Of a DNA stretch of 64,000 bases, positions 1-9,732 are shown piece by piece (position 1 is the stretch's first letter; each line of letters begins with the position of its first letter). The stretch covers positions 1 through 64,000 of the forward strand of contig CAUYUJ010005050.1 in assembly GCA_963575745.1 (NCBI GenBank). The letters run 5' to 3'. A program made the translations under genes and the position numbers. A model generated the notes under the pieces. The model saw nothing but the letters and a program-made list of their open reading frames with translations. It was not told the DNA's origin and searched no databases. Origin of the DNA: Prorocentrum cordatum (lineage: Eukaryota; Sar; Dinophyceae; Prorocentrales; Prorocentraceae).

Positions 1-66
1 CCTCCTCCTCCTCCTCCTCCTCCTCCTCCTCCTCCCCTTCCTCCTCCTCCTCCCCCTCCTCCTCCT
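1..66. repeat. (CCT)n microsatellite
   Basis: Near-perfect CCT trinucleotide run with a few CCCCT and CCTT interruptions; it continues out of the left edge of the window. Confidence 0.97.
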
Positions 67-949
67 TGTTTACCTCCTCGTTATTCCATACCTCCCTGCC
101 GCCCTCCAAAAAAACGTCGGCAAGCCCGAGTTCCGACTACTTCGAGCCTTACACTTCCTCGGCCCACCTCGGGAAGTCGAATCGGCTCGAAATGGGCGGG
201 CCGCATCGCATCGCCAGAACACCGGAATCGAATCGGGTCGAAGCGGCCAGGATCTACATCGAAACGGATCGGTCTGATCGAACAGGTGGGCAGGCAGACA
301 GGCAAGAGCGGTCAACATATAATCGACTAGTCAGACCCCGTCGGAACAAGCATCGAATGTTCTCCCCGGCACGGTTCTGGCGTAGGCGAAGTGCGGAAAC
401 TACCTCGAATCTCTAGGCTGCGCCCACGCCCAGCGTTTCCTGCCATGTTGCATGTCGGTACGCCGGCATTTGCAGCGCATGGATGTCACAGAACGGAGCA
501 TGTGATCGCGAGGGTGGCACGACGGCTCGGACACAAAAAAGTGGCATGCTTCCCAACGCGGGCTCTTTTGCACCCCCGATGCGCAGCGCGCGCGGTGCAA
601 AACTGCGGGAGACAGCCCGTGTAGAGTAAGCTGCGTAGGGAAAGCTACTTGGTGTAAGCTACGAGATGGAGTCTGTGCGGCGCCATCTTTGGGGTGCAAT
701 CAACGGGGCGCAAGCTATGTTCGGCAGCGAACGGGGCTGGATAAGGCCCTTTGAAAAGGCGGCGGGGCTTCTCAGAAGCCCTCCAACCCACTGGAAGGTT
801 TTATCCTCGACACACAGACAGCAGCCATACGCCCGAGGCGCGTCGGCAAGCGCACATGCAAACACTACCTTTACCGCTCTCTCTGTCGACGTCTCCAACC
901 ATGAGAATCGTGAACAAGATTTTACAAACTGTCACTTTTTTTCCGCATG
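67..949. other. No recognisable gene
   Basis: Mixed-composition sequence. Open frames exist on both strands but none carries a motif I recognise. I see no tandem repeat or RNA gene. Confidence 0.6.
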
Positions 950-1475
950 CACGGCACGCATGTGGCCCCAGGAATTTCGCCCGCTCGAACCGTGGCGCCC
1001 CCACCCTCCTCACGAAGGCACCCGTGATCAGCGTCATGGTCCCAGGGATGAAAACGGAATCCCGGAGAGGATTTCCTTTTGAACCACGCACCGTCTTGCC
1101 ATGTAAAACGAGCTGGTGCTTCAACAGGATGGACGTCAACGGGGCCTGGCCCGTGAGTGCCCGTATCGGGTCGTTCGACACACGTGAAATCATCGGGTGT
1201 CTGGCGCCGCACAAAATTTTAAGCATTCTGCAACGCGCCCCGTCCAGTCTCCTTCTCTCCGCAGCGTTCAGCACGACAGAACACAAGCTGTATAGAAGCT
1301 TCGAAATGATGACGACGTTGAAAAGTTCGACCTTCCCTGCCGCGCCGATGTTCGAGTCGCCCTATCAATTCTTCAGCTTGCGAAAGTCGGCGAACGCCAT
1401 CCCCCAAGTCTCCTGGTCATCTCGCCATCCGCTCTTCCGCCGTTGTTCAAGGTGGTGCCGAGATACGGTGAGGTG
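950..1475 (-). pseudogene. Decayed LINE reverse transcriptase tail
   Basis: Reading the minus strand gives the region that follows the catalytic part of dinoflagellate LINE reverse transcriptases. The order is 'YLGTTLNNGG' and 'GEMTRRLG' (about 1420-1468), 'KVELFNVVIISKLLYSL' (1280-1335), 'AERRRLDG' (about 1240-1260), 'ISRVSN' (about 1170-1190), 'LVLHGKTVRG' (about 1080-1110) and 'FVRRVGAPRF' (about 987-1016). The family pattern known to me is a YLG motif, then SKLLYxL, a Leu-Asp-rich stretch, SRVSN and LxGK. Here the pieces lie in at least two frames and two stop codons sit just upstream of the SKLLY segment (about 1362-1368), so this is a fossil and not a gene. The plus-strand open frame over the same bases is the shadow of this fossil. 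Confidence 0.72.
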
Positions 1476-1984
1476 TCCTTGGCTGTACCTACCCTCGCCC
1501 TGCGGCGTCCTGACATCTCCGTGGCACCGGCCTCTGAGAAGCTGCAAGCTGCCCCAGGGCACCTCCAGCCCCACTGTGCCAGCTGCAATTTGGACCACGT
1601 TGAGCCACGTCTCCGTGTCGCCGGTGGTCCTTGCCATCAGCAGTGTGTCGCGTCTACCCTCGAGGAAGACTGGCACGACTCCTCGGACGGCCGGGAAACT
1701 GCCAAGCCCTCTGAGAAGACCCGCACCCTCTCATGCCCCCCCCTGGGCTCGCCATCCTTGTGTGGTGAAATCGATGCGCTGCCATAAACATGGTGCAATC
1801 CATGTAGCGCAATCTACGTGTGCACCCGGACATCCGCGTCAACAAGGGCTCCCAGCTTCGCGCTTCGCGCCGCGCGAAGCGCGGAGTGCGGATAGCTCCG
1901 CGCTCTCGCGCCGCCTCCCAAGGGAGAAGAGGAGGATGAGGAGGAATCGGAGCCGAACCGCGAAGCGCAAATAACTTCGCGCCC

Positions 1985-2191
1985 TCAAGGACGCCCTTGG
2001 TCCTCCGTCCTCCGCAGCAGGCGCCAGGCGTCGGGCCACCGGCCGCCCCAGTCGCAGGCGCTGATGCTGGCGTTGAGGCTGACCACGTCGGGGCGCAGGC
2101 GCGCCCGCTCGATGCCCTCGAGGAGGCCCAGGGCCAGGTCCGCGCGGCCGCCCTTGGCGCAGGCGCTGATCGCCAGAAGGAACAAGAAGCG
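1985..2191 (-). pseudogene. PPR-repeat protein fragment
   Basis: The minus-strand frame reads about 67 residues that match the dinoflagellate style of pentatricopeptide repeat: 'AISACAKGGRADLALGLLEG', then 'LRPDVVSLNASISACDWGGR', then 'PDAWRLLRRTEDQGRP' and a stop. This is one near-complete repeat plus most of a second, with the expected NAxISAC and PD(V/I) signatures about 35 residues apart. PPR proteins bind RNA, usually in organelles, and dinoflagellates carry large families of them. Upstream the frame dissolves into Arg/Pro/Leu low-complexity sequence encoded by a GGA array, so this is either the last exon of a gene whose upstream exons I cannot see, or a relic. A pyrimidine-rich stretch precedes the first repeat, which would allow a 3' splice site. 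Confidence 0.72.
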
Positions 2192-2412
2192 CCGTGAGCA
2201 CACACCCATCGGCGCTCGCGCCCGCGGCGGCGCTCGCGGCGAACATGAGGCGGGCGCGGGGCGGGCCACCGGCGCACAGCCTTCAGTGCCGGCCGGCGCA
2301 CGGGGGGCGGGCACGCGGCGGGCCCCGGGCCGAAGGAAAACGAGCGACGGCCAGCCGATGACTTCGACCGGCGGCATGAGCCCCTGAGTGCAGGCACTGT
2401 TCGGGGGAAACA

Positions 2413-2692
2413 GCAAGGAGGAGGGGGAGGGGGAGGGGGGGGGAGGGGGAGGGGAGGGAGGAGGAGGAGGAGAGGAGGAGGAGGAGGAGGAGGAGGGAGG
2501 AGGAGGAGGAAGAGGAGGAGGAGGAGGAGAGAGGGGGAGGAGGAGCAGGAGGAGGAGCAGGAGGAGGAGGAGGAGGACGAGTCGGAAGCAGGCTGCGCGA
2601 CAGGAGGTGACGTGTCCCCGCGCCGCGAAGCTGCGCTCGGCAGTCTCGGCGCCCCTCACGAGGAGGAGGAGAAGGAGGAGGAGGAGGAGGAC
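2413..2692. repeat. (GGA)n array, two blocks
   Basis: Purine-rich GGA/GGGGGA repeat at 2413-2580 and a shorter block at about 2659-2692. The long Leu/Pro/Ser, Gly/Glu and Arg frames across it are repeat translations. Confidence 0.93.
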
Positions 2693-3384
2693 TGGACTGG
2701 ACTGGAACGCTTACGACCCTGATGAGTACCACTGTCGTGCGATGCTTAGCAAACGAGCACGAGATATGTAAAAAGGATCTGCGGATAGCACGGGGCTATA
2801 GCCTGCAGCCTCGCTGGGGGGAAGCCTCTGGCCCAGAGCAGGACCGTCCGTCCAAAGGGGAACGGCCCGTGACGGTCTACATGGGCACCATCCTCCCAGC
2901 GGCAGGCTCGCAATTAGAAGAGAGTCGAAAGTCTCCCCCAATTCAATCCTAGGCCACGGCCCAGCAACGACACGACAAGGGAACGGCGGGGAACGACGGG
3001 CGGGGAGGAACAGGACACCGCCAACACACGCAGACACACACCCACACACACACGCACAAGGCCAGGAGAAGGAGGAGAGCAGGCAGCAGCAGAAGCCGCG
3101 GGAGAGAGGAAAGGAGGGAGAGAGGGCAGCAGGCAGCGGAGGGGGCCGTGGCGTTAAGTGCGAAACTCAGTCTGAACCTCTATGTTCAGTGACGGTGGTG
3201 GTGGAGGGGGAGGAGGAGCAAGCAGCGCACTCGAGGCACGCGCATCAGCAGAGAACGAGGAAGAGTCGAGGTCAGTGGAAACAGTCCTGACCTGGGCAGC
3301 TCTCTGGAGAGCCTGAATCACCGTCAACTGAAACTCTAACGGCTCCTGGTAATAAGCCTTGAATCTTACATTCCCTGAAACATA
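2693..3384. other. No gene; CA-rich patch
   Basis: No supported coding sequence. A CA/CACG-rich tract lies at about 3015-3060, followed by purine-rich sequence to about 3150. Confidence 0.6.
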
Positions 3385-3701
3385 TTATAAAATAGGGGCC
3401 GTTGATTTCTCTTGCAATTTGGCCAACTGGAAATGTCCTATGTGGCCTCCTTGGGCCAGTTCAAGCATTCTTATTGACTGATTAATCGACGACAGACGAG
3501 CAGGCTGCCTAATCCTCGAAGTGCGTGTGAATGGTTTCGTCGGTGCCGTCGCAGCAGGAGGTGTCGCCGCCGTAGCTAGATCCAATCTCTGAACCAAGGA
3601 AGATGCCTTCGCAGCAATAGGTGTCGCCACCGTAGCAAACTCCAATCTCTGAACCAAGGAACCGATCTCTGAACCAATCTCTGCATTGATACTGTCACCC
3701 T

Positions 3702-4490
3702 CTAATCTGCCAAATGCTTCTGAATCCCTTCCTGAGCCATCCCGAACTTGGCCAGCAGACGCTCTGCGTCCCTCTCCAGCGCTCCCTTGGGAGCAGCTCC
3801 TGCCTTCAACTTCCCTTTCTCCTGGCCGATGCAGATGTGCAATGCTGAGTGGATCGTCATCAGTGCTGAGCCGTCGACCGTGACCACCTGACTCTGGATG
3901 AATGGGCTCATCATGAACTGTAACTTGCACGTGTCCGCCTCCTTCTTGCCGCCCTTTTTGTCGAACCAGCACGCCCTGATGCGACAATAGCGCACGTGGT
4001 CCGATAGTGTCCGAAGGGTCTCCGCTTTGTCCTCCTTGATCGTCTGCGACCAGTAGTGCTTGAGTACTGCCAGCGCCTGCTTCACCGCTGGTTCTTGACT
4101 GCCCGCCAGCGTTGCCAGGAAGTGGGTAACTAGCGCCATGAATATGTGGGGCCATGGAGGCCCGTTGTCGTGCTGCTTGCCCTGCTCCTTGCAGTCCATC
4201 GCGTAGTCTTGGCCAGCTGTCTTCATCACTCCCACGAGGCCTGCGGTGGCTGGCAGGAGGAAACAGGTGAACGTAGCGCCCGTGATTTCCGCGAGGTCTC
4301 TGGCATTCGTGAGCGAAAGCCTGCACAAGACCGCGAGCAGGGCCGCCATGATGCCACCCTCCTTGCCTTTGAGCTCCTGGCGAGCCTGATGGACGACCTG
4401 CTGCTCCAGCCGCTGTCTTTGGTTGTCCCCGCCTGTGGCCTGGCTGGCCTTGCGCTTGTTGCCGAGCTGCCAGGCTGGGGCGCTGGCCAT
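3702..4490 (-). CDS. LINE A third ORF, conserved unknown domain
   Basis: A 262-residue frame with an ATG at 4490, overlapping the end of the zinc-finger frame. I do not recognise a named family. The sequence is not low-complexity: a basic, Gln-rich start ('MASAPAWQLGNKRKASQ'), a Leu/Ala helix-like part, then 'NGPPWPHIF' (residues about 109-117), 'RACWFDKKGGKK' (172-183), 'KLQFMMSP' (189-196) and 'GALERDAERL' (236-245). A second, independent copy at 42071-42739 has the same motifs in the same order, which supports real coding selection. Its place at the 3' end of a LINE, after the zinc fingers, is unusual, because LINEs normally end with ORF2. It could be an element-encoded accessory protein, or a host-derived domain carried along. 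The function cannot be inferred from sequence alone. Confidence 0.68.
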   Translation of the reverse strand: MASAPAWQLGNKRKASQATGGDNQRQRLEQQVVHQARQELKGKEGGIMAALLAVLCRLSLTNARDLAEITGATFTCFLLPATAGLVGVMKTAGQDYAMDCKEQGKQHDNGPPWPHIFMALVTHFLATLAGSQEPAVKQALAVLKHYWSQTIKEDKAETLRTLSDHVRYCRIRACWFDKKGGKKEADTCKLQFMMSPFIQSQVVTVDGSALMTIHSALHICIGQEKGKLKAGAAPKGALERDAERLLAKFGMAQEGIQKHLAD

Positions 4491-5003
4491 TGTCACCACC
4501 GTCGAATAGTAGCGGTAGCCTTGTAAAGTGCGAACGAATATGTCGTGAAAGATGAGAAGGGTCGGAAACTTGAACCTCACACAACGGACAATCCGAAGAT
4601 AAAGGTGTAGGTGTTCGGAATGTCGTGCTGAGATTCACCATACATACTCCACTCTGAAAAGAATCCACCACATGTTTGTAAGCTGAATTTCGTGACTCAA
4701 ACACGCTGTTGCACACAAAGCACTGGTTGTTAACCACGGCGGTCCCCAGGATCGATTTAAGGCCATGATAATTGTGTAAGTGAACAAGGACCTGGCGTTT
4801 ACTCTGAAACCTTCTGAGGCACCCGTGAACTGGACAACCGTACTCCCCAACATCTTGCTGCGCTTCGGGGTCCTCTGGAGCCTCTGATGGCGGGGTCCAC
4901 GACGGAGGAGGGATGCGAACCGATGATAAGTACGCGGCCCTGATCTTTTTTGTGTCGAAGAGCGCGAACCAATCGATCAGCTCAGGTTCAGAAAAAAAGA
5001 TGA
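4491..5003 (-). pseudogene. LINE A C-terminal C2H2 zinc-finger segment (second frame)
   Basis: Directly after the RT stop, a second frame gives about 170 residues of coherent protein beginning 'FIFFSEPELIDWFALFDTKK'. It holds three zinc-binding motifs. The first is C-x4-C-x12-H with a later His ('CPVHGCLRRF' ... 'LVHLHNYH', about 4836-4765). The second is C-x2-C-x12-H-x9-C ('CFVCNSVF', about 4720-4640). The third is a classic C2H2, 'CPLCEVQVSDPSHLSRHIRS' plus His (about 4590-4530). Such fingers normally sit at the C-terminus of the RT protein in these LINEs and probably bind nucleic acid. The frame change occurs around A7 at 4992-4998. That means a homopolymer indel, programmed slippage, or an assembly error. 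The frame stays open to 3385, but its middle part is the shadow of the next ORF. Confidence 0.7.
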
Positions 5004-8000
5004 AGAGGCTGCCCATCGAACTGCTGCACCATACTGTATTCGTCGTCCCCGAGCTCTGCAAGCGATGAGATGTCATCAACAAATCTGCGAGCCCAGGGAC
5101 ATGCAGCCTGAGTGAGCCGAGCATCGTCGCCCACAATCGGCAACTCGTTAGCGAGCTCGACCCGCATGCTGCCTAGTAATGCTCCCCATTCTGCGATGTG
5201 TTGTTTAGGATTCCTCACCCACCTTTGATACCACCTGATCCTCCTTGCTCTGAGCTCATGTTCTACTGGGGCCATCTGCCAAAAACGGTAAACCTGCATG
5301 TTGGAAATCGAGACCTCGTGCCCATCCTTCTCGTATGTTGCTCCTCCCCTCATCGCCCTCCGTGCATAATGTAGTACTCTTGCTTGTAATTTGTCTAGGT
5401 GCGCTTGTGTAGGTAGGAATGCTTCTACTCCAGAAACTGCTGGCCCTAGAACCCGAGAAAGAAATACAGCTCGTTTCTCGACTGGGGAAACGCCATACTG
5501 ATACCAATATCTGTCCATGCTGTGAAATCCAGCGCCGATAGCTGCAAGCCTAGCCGAGAGCTCGCTGTTAAATGTGCAATCTGCTCGCACGAGGCCCCCC
5601 AGCATCTTGGCGAGGTCGCTGGGCTCCCCAGCTGTCAGGAAAGCTTTGGCCTTAAATCTCGAGCGGCCTGCCTGCGAGCCTTCTCCAAAAAGAGCCAGCA
5701 CCGTCTCATTCTTCGCGGGGTTGAGGAGGTAGTTGTGTGCGAGGAGCTGCTCAGAGAGGAGAGTGTTGCAGGACATCGATTTAAAGCTGAGCTCCATATG
5801 AGACGCGGTGCCATGCAAGCCAGAAATCAGTGTCTTTGCAGCGGCGTCAACATACGTGTGAAACGAGAGGTCGAGCTCGATGGGTTCCCCATCTTCCTCA
5901 TCTTGCGGCAAATCAACAATGCACCAATCAGAAGTATCATCAGTGCCCTCGATAAATTTGTCCTGGGCCTGTTCAAAAACGATGTCGATGTCCCTGGTAA
6001 ATACTTTTACAGCCCACGGGTCCCCCTGGAGTGCTCCCACATGAGGCTTGGCGAAGAGGACCCCGTCGGGACCTTGGAAGGCGACCGCTGATATTCTAAA
6101 ACGTTGTTCACCGAATCGGACCTCTTGAGGTTTCATGATGGCCTCGTTGGTGCTTGAGAGGTGAGTCCAGTCGGTGCTGCCGAAGGCATTCGTGATGTCC
6201 TCATGATCTCTAATATGCTGCAAACCTAGGCGCCTGAGACGCCAGCTCAAGCTCTGCTGGATCATCATGGCCGTCTCCCGTCTTCGGCCAGCCACGCAGC
6301 CGTGAGCAAAGAGAGGCTCCCGATCCCTCTGGTCAGGTCTGAGACCTGTGGCAATAAAAGCCTTGCCGAACGGGCACAGCGCGTGCACAAGCCGCTTAAA
6401 GTTGATGGCGAGACCCTGGGATAAGTGCCAAACTACTGGTGTTTGCCCAGAGCGATACACTCGATGGAGAAATACTTTCAGATAATATCTAGTCCACTTC
6501 TGGTCGACAGATGGAGCCTCGTATCCTAGCCCACGAAACCTCTTGGAGATCCTTCTGTAGGGGTGCAAGAGCATCCAGAAGAGCTCTAGTGGAAGTGACC
6601 ACGGAGGGGCTGCGCGTCTTTTACTAGCCTTCCGAAGGTATCTGGATATAAGTTGGAGCTTCTCCGTGGCCCACTGGAGGCCGTCCTCGCTGAAGGGGAA
6701 CAGGAACTGCTCGGCTTCTAGCCCAAATTCTGGATGGTACAAGAAATCCTCGGTCTCCTGGAACCAGTCAATGATAGTAGCTTCCAAACCACCCTGACTA
6801 GAAGGCAACTGGAGGCGGGCCTTGAGGTCCTCGGAGCAGGGAACAGCAGCAGCAGCTTGTTTGTAATTACGCTTCTTGGGGCCCGTGCCCCTGGCTGATA
6901 AAAGGCGAGACAGCCGAGCAACTTCTGCTTTGCGATCCTTCTGGTGGGCCATCACCAGCTCGTCGGTAATGTCCTGACGCCACAGTGCAAGGTAACGTCT
7001 GCGTAGCCGTCTGAGATCTTTGCTGAGCACCCGAAGTTCATCGGTGATGCTGGCAATCTCGTTTATGTGAGAAGCGTCGCCTAGTGCCTCACGTAGCTGG
7101 CGCCTCTGTTGTATGAGACTGGTCACATGTGCTGCACGCTGCTTGTACTCGGGTGAGGGCGAAGGTGGAGTCGTGAAAAAAGGAGCAGCAGCCTCACCGA
7201 GCACCTGGAGTAAGTAAGACCAATCTCGATTGGGGGTCTGTTCGTTTCTCTGAAACTGCTTCCACTCCTCAATATCATCTAAAATCCGTTGTTCAACCCT
7301 TTGCAGAAATTCCACTCGATGTGTGCCACGTCGTAATCCATCCATGAGAGCATCTCTGTTCCAGCGATGTATATTCTGAACGAAGCCCAGCTGTGGTCGA
7401 TCAGCAACTGCCGAAGGTAATCCAAGCGTATCCATGAAAGAGTAAGCTAGTCGAGCGTGGACTGGGATATGATCGCGAGGCATGTGGGCCGCTATAGCCT
7501 GCAATGGTCTTCCCATACGTCGTAGCGGCCCCGCTGAGAGTATTTGAGATATCGAGCACCGTGGGATGATGATATAGTCCAGCTGGCTGCCCTGCCCCTT
7601 GTTGTTGAAGTATGTTGCCCCATAGCCTCTGTGTGTGTTGAGTACCGCCATGTCGAGCATGTCGAGGAGGGGGAGGAGGACCTCTGCCGAGTACCTCTGG
7701 CGGGCTTGGTCGTGATAAGGTCCAACCGCCGTGCTGTCTGTAGCTCGCCATAGCTCAGAACCTTCCAGTCTCGTGAGCCCAAACCCCGAGTTGAGGTCCG
7801 GACAAATGATGGGAAAGAATCTGTGCACGCTCCAGAAGGGTGAGCGTAACCATTTCACAAGAGAATCGCACGTCTGATAATAAGCCTTGAACTGTCCTGC
7901 CTTTGCAGGTACTGGAGGAAAGTAAATAGAAATCACAGCAGCATCATAATGTTTACAGCGTGCACGCAAAGCAACTCCTCGGCCAGGGACTGGGCACACA

Positions 8001-8302
8001 AATGTTTGTACCACCGTGCTGCGCTTGATGTGTGGCCCGAGGAGAATAGAGCACCCACAAGATTTATTGCTGTGAGGGGATCTGTGCCATCCAGCGTCTA
8101 GGCACCATCTGGTGCCTACTCGTCTCCACATGGCCACTCCAGCTGGTCCGTAACGCTGCACACCAGTTGAATTGAGACAAGTAAAATCCGTGTTCTGCGA
8201 AAGGTCGGCGATGTCCTGCAATCTGTCAGAGGTACTGGCGTACATGGGATTGAATTGCAGGATACTCAATGTGTGCTTGACCCTCCCCCGCGCCGTAGTC
8301 AT
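4988..8302 (-). CDS. LINE A ORF2: endonuclease-reverse transcriptase
   Basis: An intact 1104-residue frame with an ATG at 8302. Residues about 12-290 are an endonuclease/exonuclease/phosphatase-type domain, which nicks target DNA in LINE retrotransposition: 'LQFNPMYA' (N18), 'ICPDLNSGFG' (D169), 'LDYIIIP' (D242), 'RDHIPV' (D277, H278). The usual catalytic Glu is not found; the expected place reads 'CLNSTG' (about 42-47). Residues about 560-900 are the reverse transcriptase: motif A 'EDITNAFGS' (D702), motif B 'GALQGDPWA' (759-762) and motif C 'TYVDAA' (817-820), where the family has YVDD. The C-terminal part contains 'GPAVSGVEAFLPTQAHLDKL', typical of dinoflagellate LINE tails. The stop falls just after an A7 run, and coding continues in another frame with zinc fingers. 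Substituted active-site residues suggest a copy that no longer works, although the frame is still long and open. Confidence 0.8.
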   Translation of the reverse strand: MTTARGRVKHTLSILQFNPMYASTSDRLQDIADLSQNTDFTCLNSTGVQRYGPAGVAMWRRVGTRWCLDAGWHRSPHSNKSCGCSILLGPHIKRSTVVQTFVCPVPGRGVALRARCKHYDAAVISIYFPPVPAKAGQFKAYYQTCDSLVKWLRSPFWSVHRFFPIICPDLNSGFGLTRLEGSELWRATDSTAVGPYHDQARQRYSAEVLLPLLDMLDMAVLNTHRGYGATYFNNKGQGSQLDYIIIPRCSISQILSAGPLRRMGRPLQAIAAHMPRDHIPVHARLAYSFMDTLGLPSAVADRPQLGFVQNIHRWNRDALMDGLRRGTHRVEFLQRVEQRILDDIEEWKQFQRNEQTPNRDWSYLLQVLGEAAAPFFTTPPSPSPEYKQRAAHVTSLIQQRRQLREALGDASHINEIASITDELRVLSKDLRRLRRRYLALWRQDITDELVMAHQKDRKAEVARLSRLLSARGTGPKKRNYKQAAAAVPCSEDLKARLQLPSSQGGLEATIIDWFQETEDFLYHPEFGLEAEQFLFPFSEDGLQWATEKLQLISRYLRKASKRRAAPPWSLPLELFWMLLHPYRRISKRFRGLGYEAPSVDQKWTRYYLKVFLHRVYRSGQTPVVWHLSQGLAINFKRLVHALCPFGKAFIATGLRPDQRDREPLFAHGCVAGRRRETAMMIQQSLSWRLRRLGLQHIRDHEDITNAFGSTDWTHLSSTNEAIMKPQEVRFGEQRFRISAVAFQGPDGVLFAKPHVGALQGDPWAVKVFTRDIDIVFEQAQDKFIEGTDDTSDWCIVDLPQDEEDGEPIELDLSFHTYVDAAAKTLISGLHGTASHMELSFKSMSCNTLLSEQLLAHNYLLNPAKNETVLALFGEGSQAGRSRFKAKAFLTAGEPSDLAKMLGGLVRADCTFNSELSARLAAIGAGFHSMDRYWYQYGVSPVEKRAVFLSRVLGPAVSGVEAFLPTQAHLDKLQARVLHYARRAMRGGATYEKDGHEVSISNMQVYRFWQMAPVEHELRARRIRWYQRWVRNPKQHIAEWGALLGSMRVELANELPIVGDDARLTQAACPWARRFVDDISSLAELGDDEYSMVQQFDGQPLHLFF

Positions 8303-8476
8303 TGTGCGGATGGCCGAGGCTGCACTTGTCCCTGTGGGCCCTCAACTCATGCGATTGAAAGTCCAAGAGAGACACGCTGCCTCGACTGAACGAGCGCCAA
8401 AGAGGTAGCAGTGTGGTGGGCTAAATTAGGGTACGGTGGTGCGGGAAGTGTGGCCAGCCCTGCAGAGCCGGCGCTT
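8303..8476. other. 5' flank of LINE A, no gene
   Basis: No ORF1, spliced leader or repeat seen between the LINE A start codon and the GGA array. Confidence 0.55.
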
Positions 8477-8545
8477 AGGAGGAGGAGGACGAGGAGGAGG
8501 AGAAGGAAAGGAGGAGGAGGGGGGGAGGAGCAGTAGGAGGAGGAC
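8477..8545. repeat. (GGA)n microsatellite
   Basis: Imperfect GGA repeat with AAGGAAA and G8 interruptions, lying upstream of LINE A. Confidence 0.93.
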
Positions 8546-9054
8546 CCATGGCCACGTCCAGCTTGAGGCCCCGCCCGCCCTTTTCGGCACTGCTCGGACG
8601 AGGACTGCAGAGAGGCAGCGCCGACCGAGCGCCGAGCGCGGGGAGGCTGCGGCGCGCGAGGCCTTCTTGCCACGGCGCCGCCGAATTGTGCGCCCGCTTG
8701 AATTCACCGCCGCGCTTGCAAACAAAGGGGAGGCGACAACACCGCGCAGGCGAGACCGCAGCGCGAGTCATGCCCCCTGGAGAGAGGGCCCGTGCGGGTG
8801 CCCGTGCACCTGCAGCGCAGGTGACTCCCAGGACTTTACTGCCATCACCACCTGCCCGCTGCCCTCCGCTGCGAGTCCTCCCTGCCTCCCGCCACCCGTG
8901 CGTCTCTGCACTCCTCCCTCCCGCCCCCTCGCCCCCCGATGCTGGCCACTGACTCCACCCTCCCGCCACCTATTCCACATCCCCCTCTGCTCTTCCTCGT
9001 CGTCCTTCTCACCGTCATCCTCCTCCTCCGACGCATCATCCTGAAGCCCTTTCT
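8546..9054. other. GC-rich sequence, no gene
   Basis: Open frames here are Arg/Ala/Pro-rich on several frames, as expected from composition. No motif recognised. Confidence 0.5.
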
Positions 9055-9202
9055 GTTGAGAGCCTGTTTTCGATTTTCCGTGATAACGGCCGTCAGCGGC
9101 CCCGCCAGCGACCCCCATCCCTGGCGTTACGTTCCGCGCTGGCGGCGTCCGGGAATGCCTGGGGATGGCCGGGGACGGGTAGAAGCAGCATGTCGGTGGC
9201 GA

Positions 9203-9412
9203 TCTGCACCACAGCGCTTGTGTGCACCACAGTGCTCGCGTGCAGCACCAGCCTTACACCGCCGCAGCCGTTTGCAACACAACGCCAGTTTACACCGCAG
9301 TGCTTGCGTGCACCGCAGCGCCAGTGTACACCACAGCGCCTGTGTACACCACAGCCCCCGCGGGCAACACAGCGCTGGTGCACACCACAACGTTTGCGTG
9401 CACAGGACAGGT
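9203..9412. repeat. 18-bp tandem repeat, left arm
   Basis: Units such as 'CACAGCGCCTGTGTACAC' with substitutions; about 11 copies. Because 18 is a multiple of three, all frames stay open as 6-residue repeats; I regard these as non-coding. Confidence 0.85.
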
Positions 9413-9504
9413 CGAAGGAGCATGGAAATGAGGACCTGTTGCGGACAGCGAGCACCACGCAAGGGTAGCGCTGAGAATAAAATGCGGTTTTCTGCCATTC
9501 TCCC

Positions 9505-9587
9505 TCTTCCTCTTCCTCCTCCTCCTCCTCCTCCTCCTCCTCCCCATCCTCCTCCTCCTCCTCCTCCCCCTCCTCCTCCTTGGGAGG
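9505..9587. repeat. (CCT)n microsatellite in the foldback loop
   Basis: CCT runs with CCTCTT and CCCCAT interruptions. Confidence 0.95.
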
Positions 9588-9732
9588 ACTCGTAGACCCT
9601 AGAGGCGCTCCTATTTCGGAAAAGATTCCTTTCCAAATCCTGTATGACATAATTATGTGTTGTGGAATCCACAGGCGCTCCATTTTGTCATAACGCTTTC
9701 TTCTAAAATTCGATGTACAACAACGGTGCTTT

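Larger units (their letters stand above)
3385..8302 (-). mobile_element. LINE A, non-LTR retrotransposon, degenerate
   Basis: Minus-strand element with, in order, an endonuclease/RT ORF (8302-4988), a zinc-finger tail in a second frame (about 5000-4491) and an ORF of unknown function (4490-3702). I see no ORF1 upstream, no spliced leader and no target-site duplication. The 5' side runs into ordinary sequence and then a GGA array at 8477. The 3' boundary is uncertain; I stop where the zinc-finger frame finally closes (3385). A duplicated segment of about 60 bp lies in the 3' part (about 3530-3655), each copy starting near 'TTGGTTCAGAGATTGGA' on the minus strand. The element belongs to the dinoflagellate LINE clade whose RT ORF ends in C2H2 fingers. 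Confidence 0.75.

Noticed and set aside
751-1974. 407-residue plus-strand ORF
   Set aside because: Lies antisense to a recognisable LINE RT fossil and has no motif of its own.
3385-5136. Single 583-residue zinc-finger protein
   Set aside because: Only about residues 46-216 read as protein; the later part is the shadow of the third ORF in another frame.
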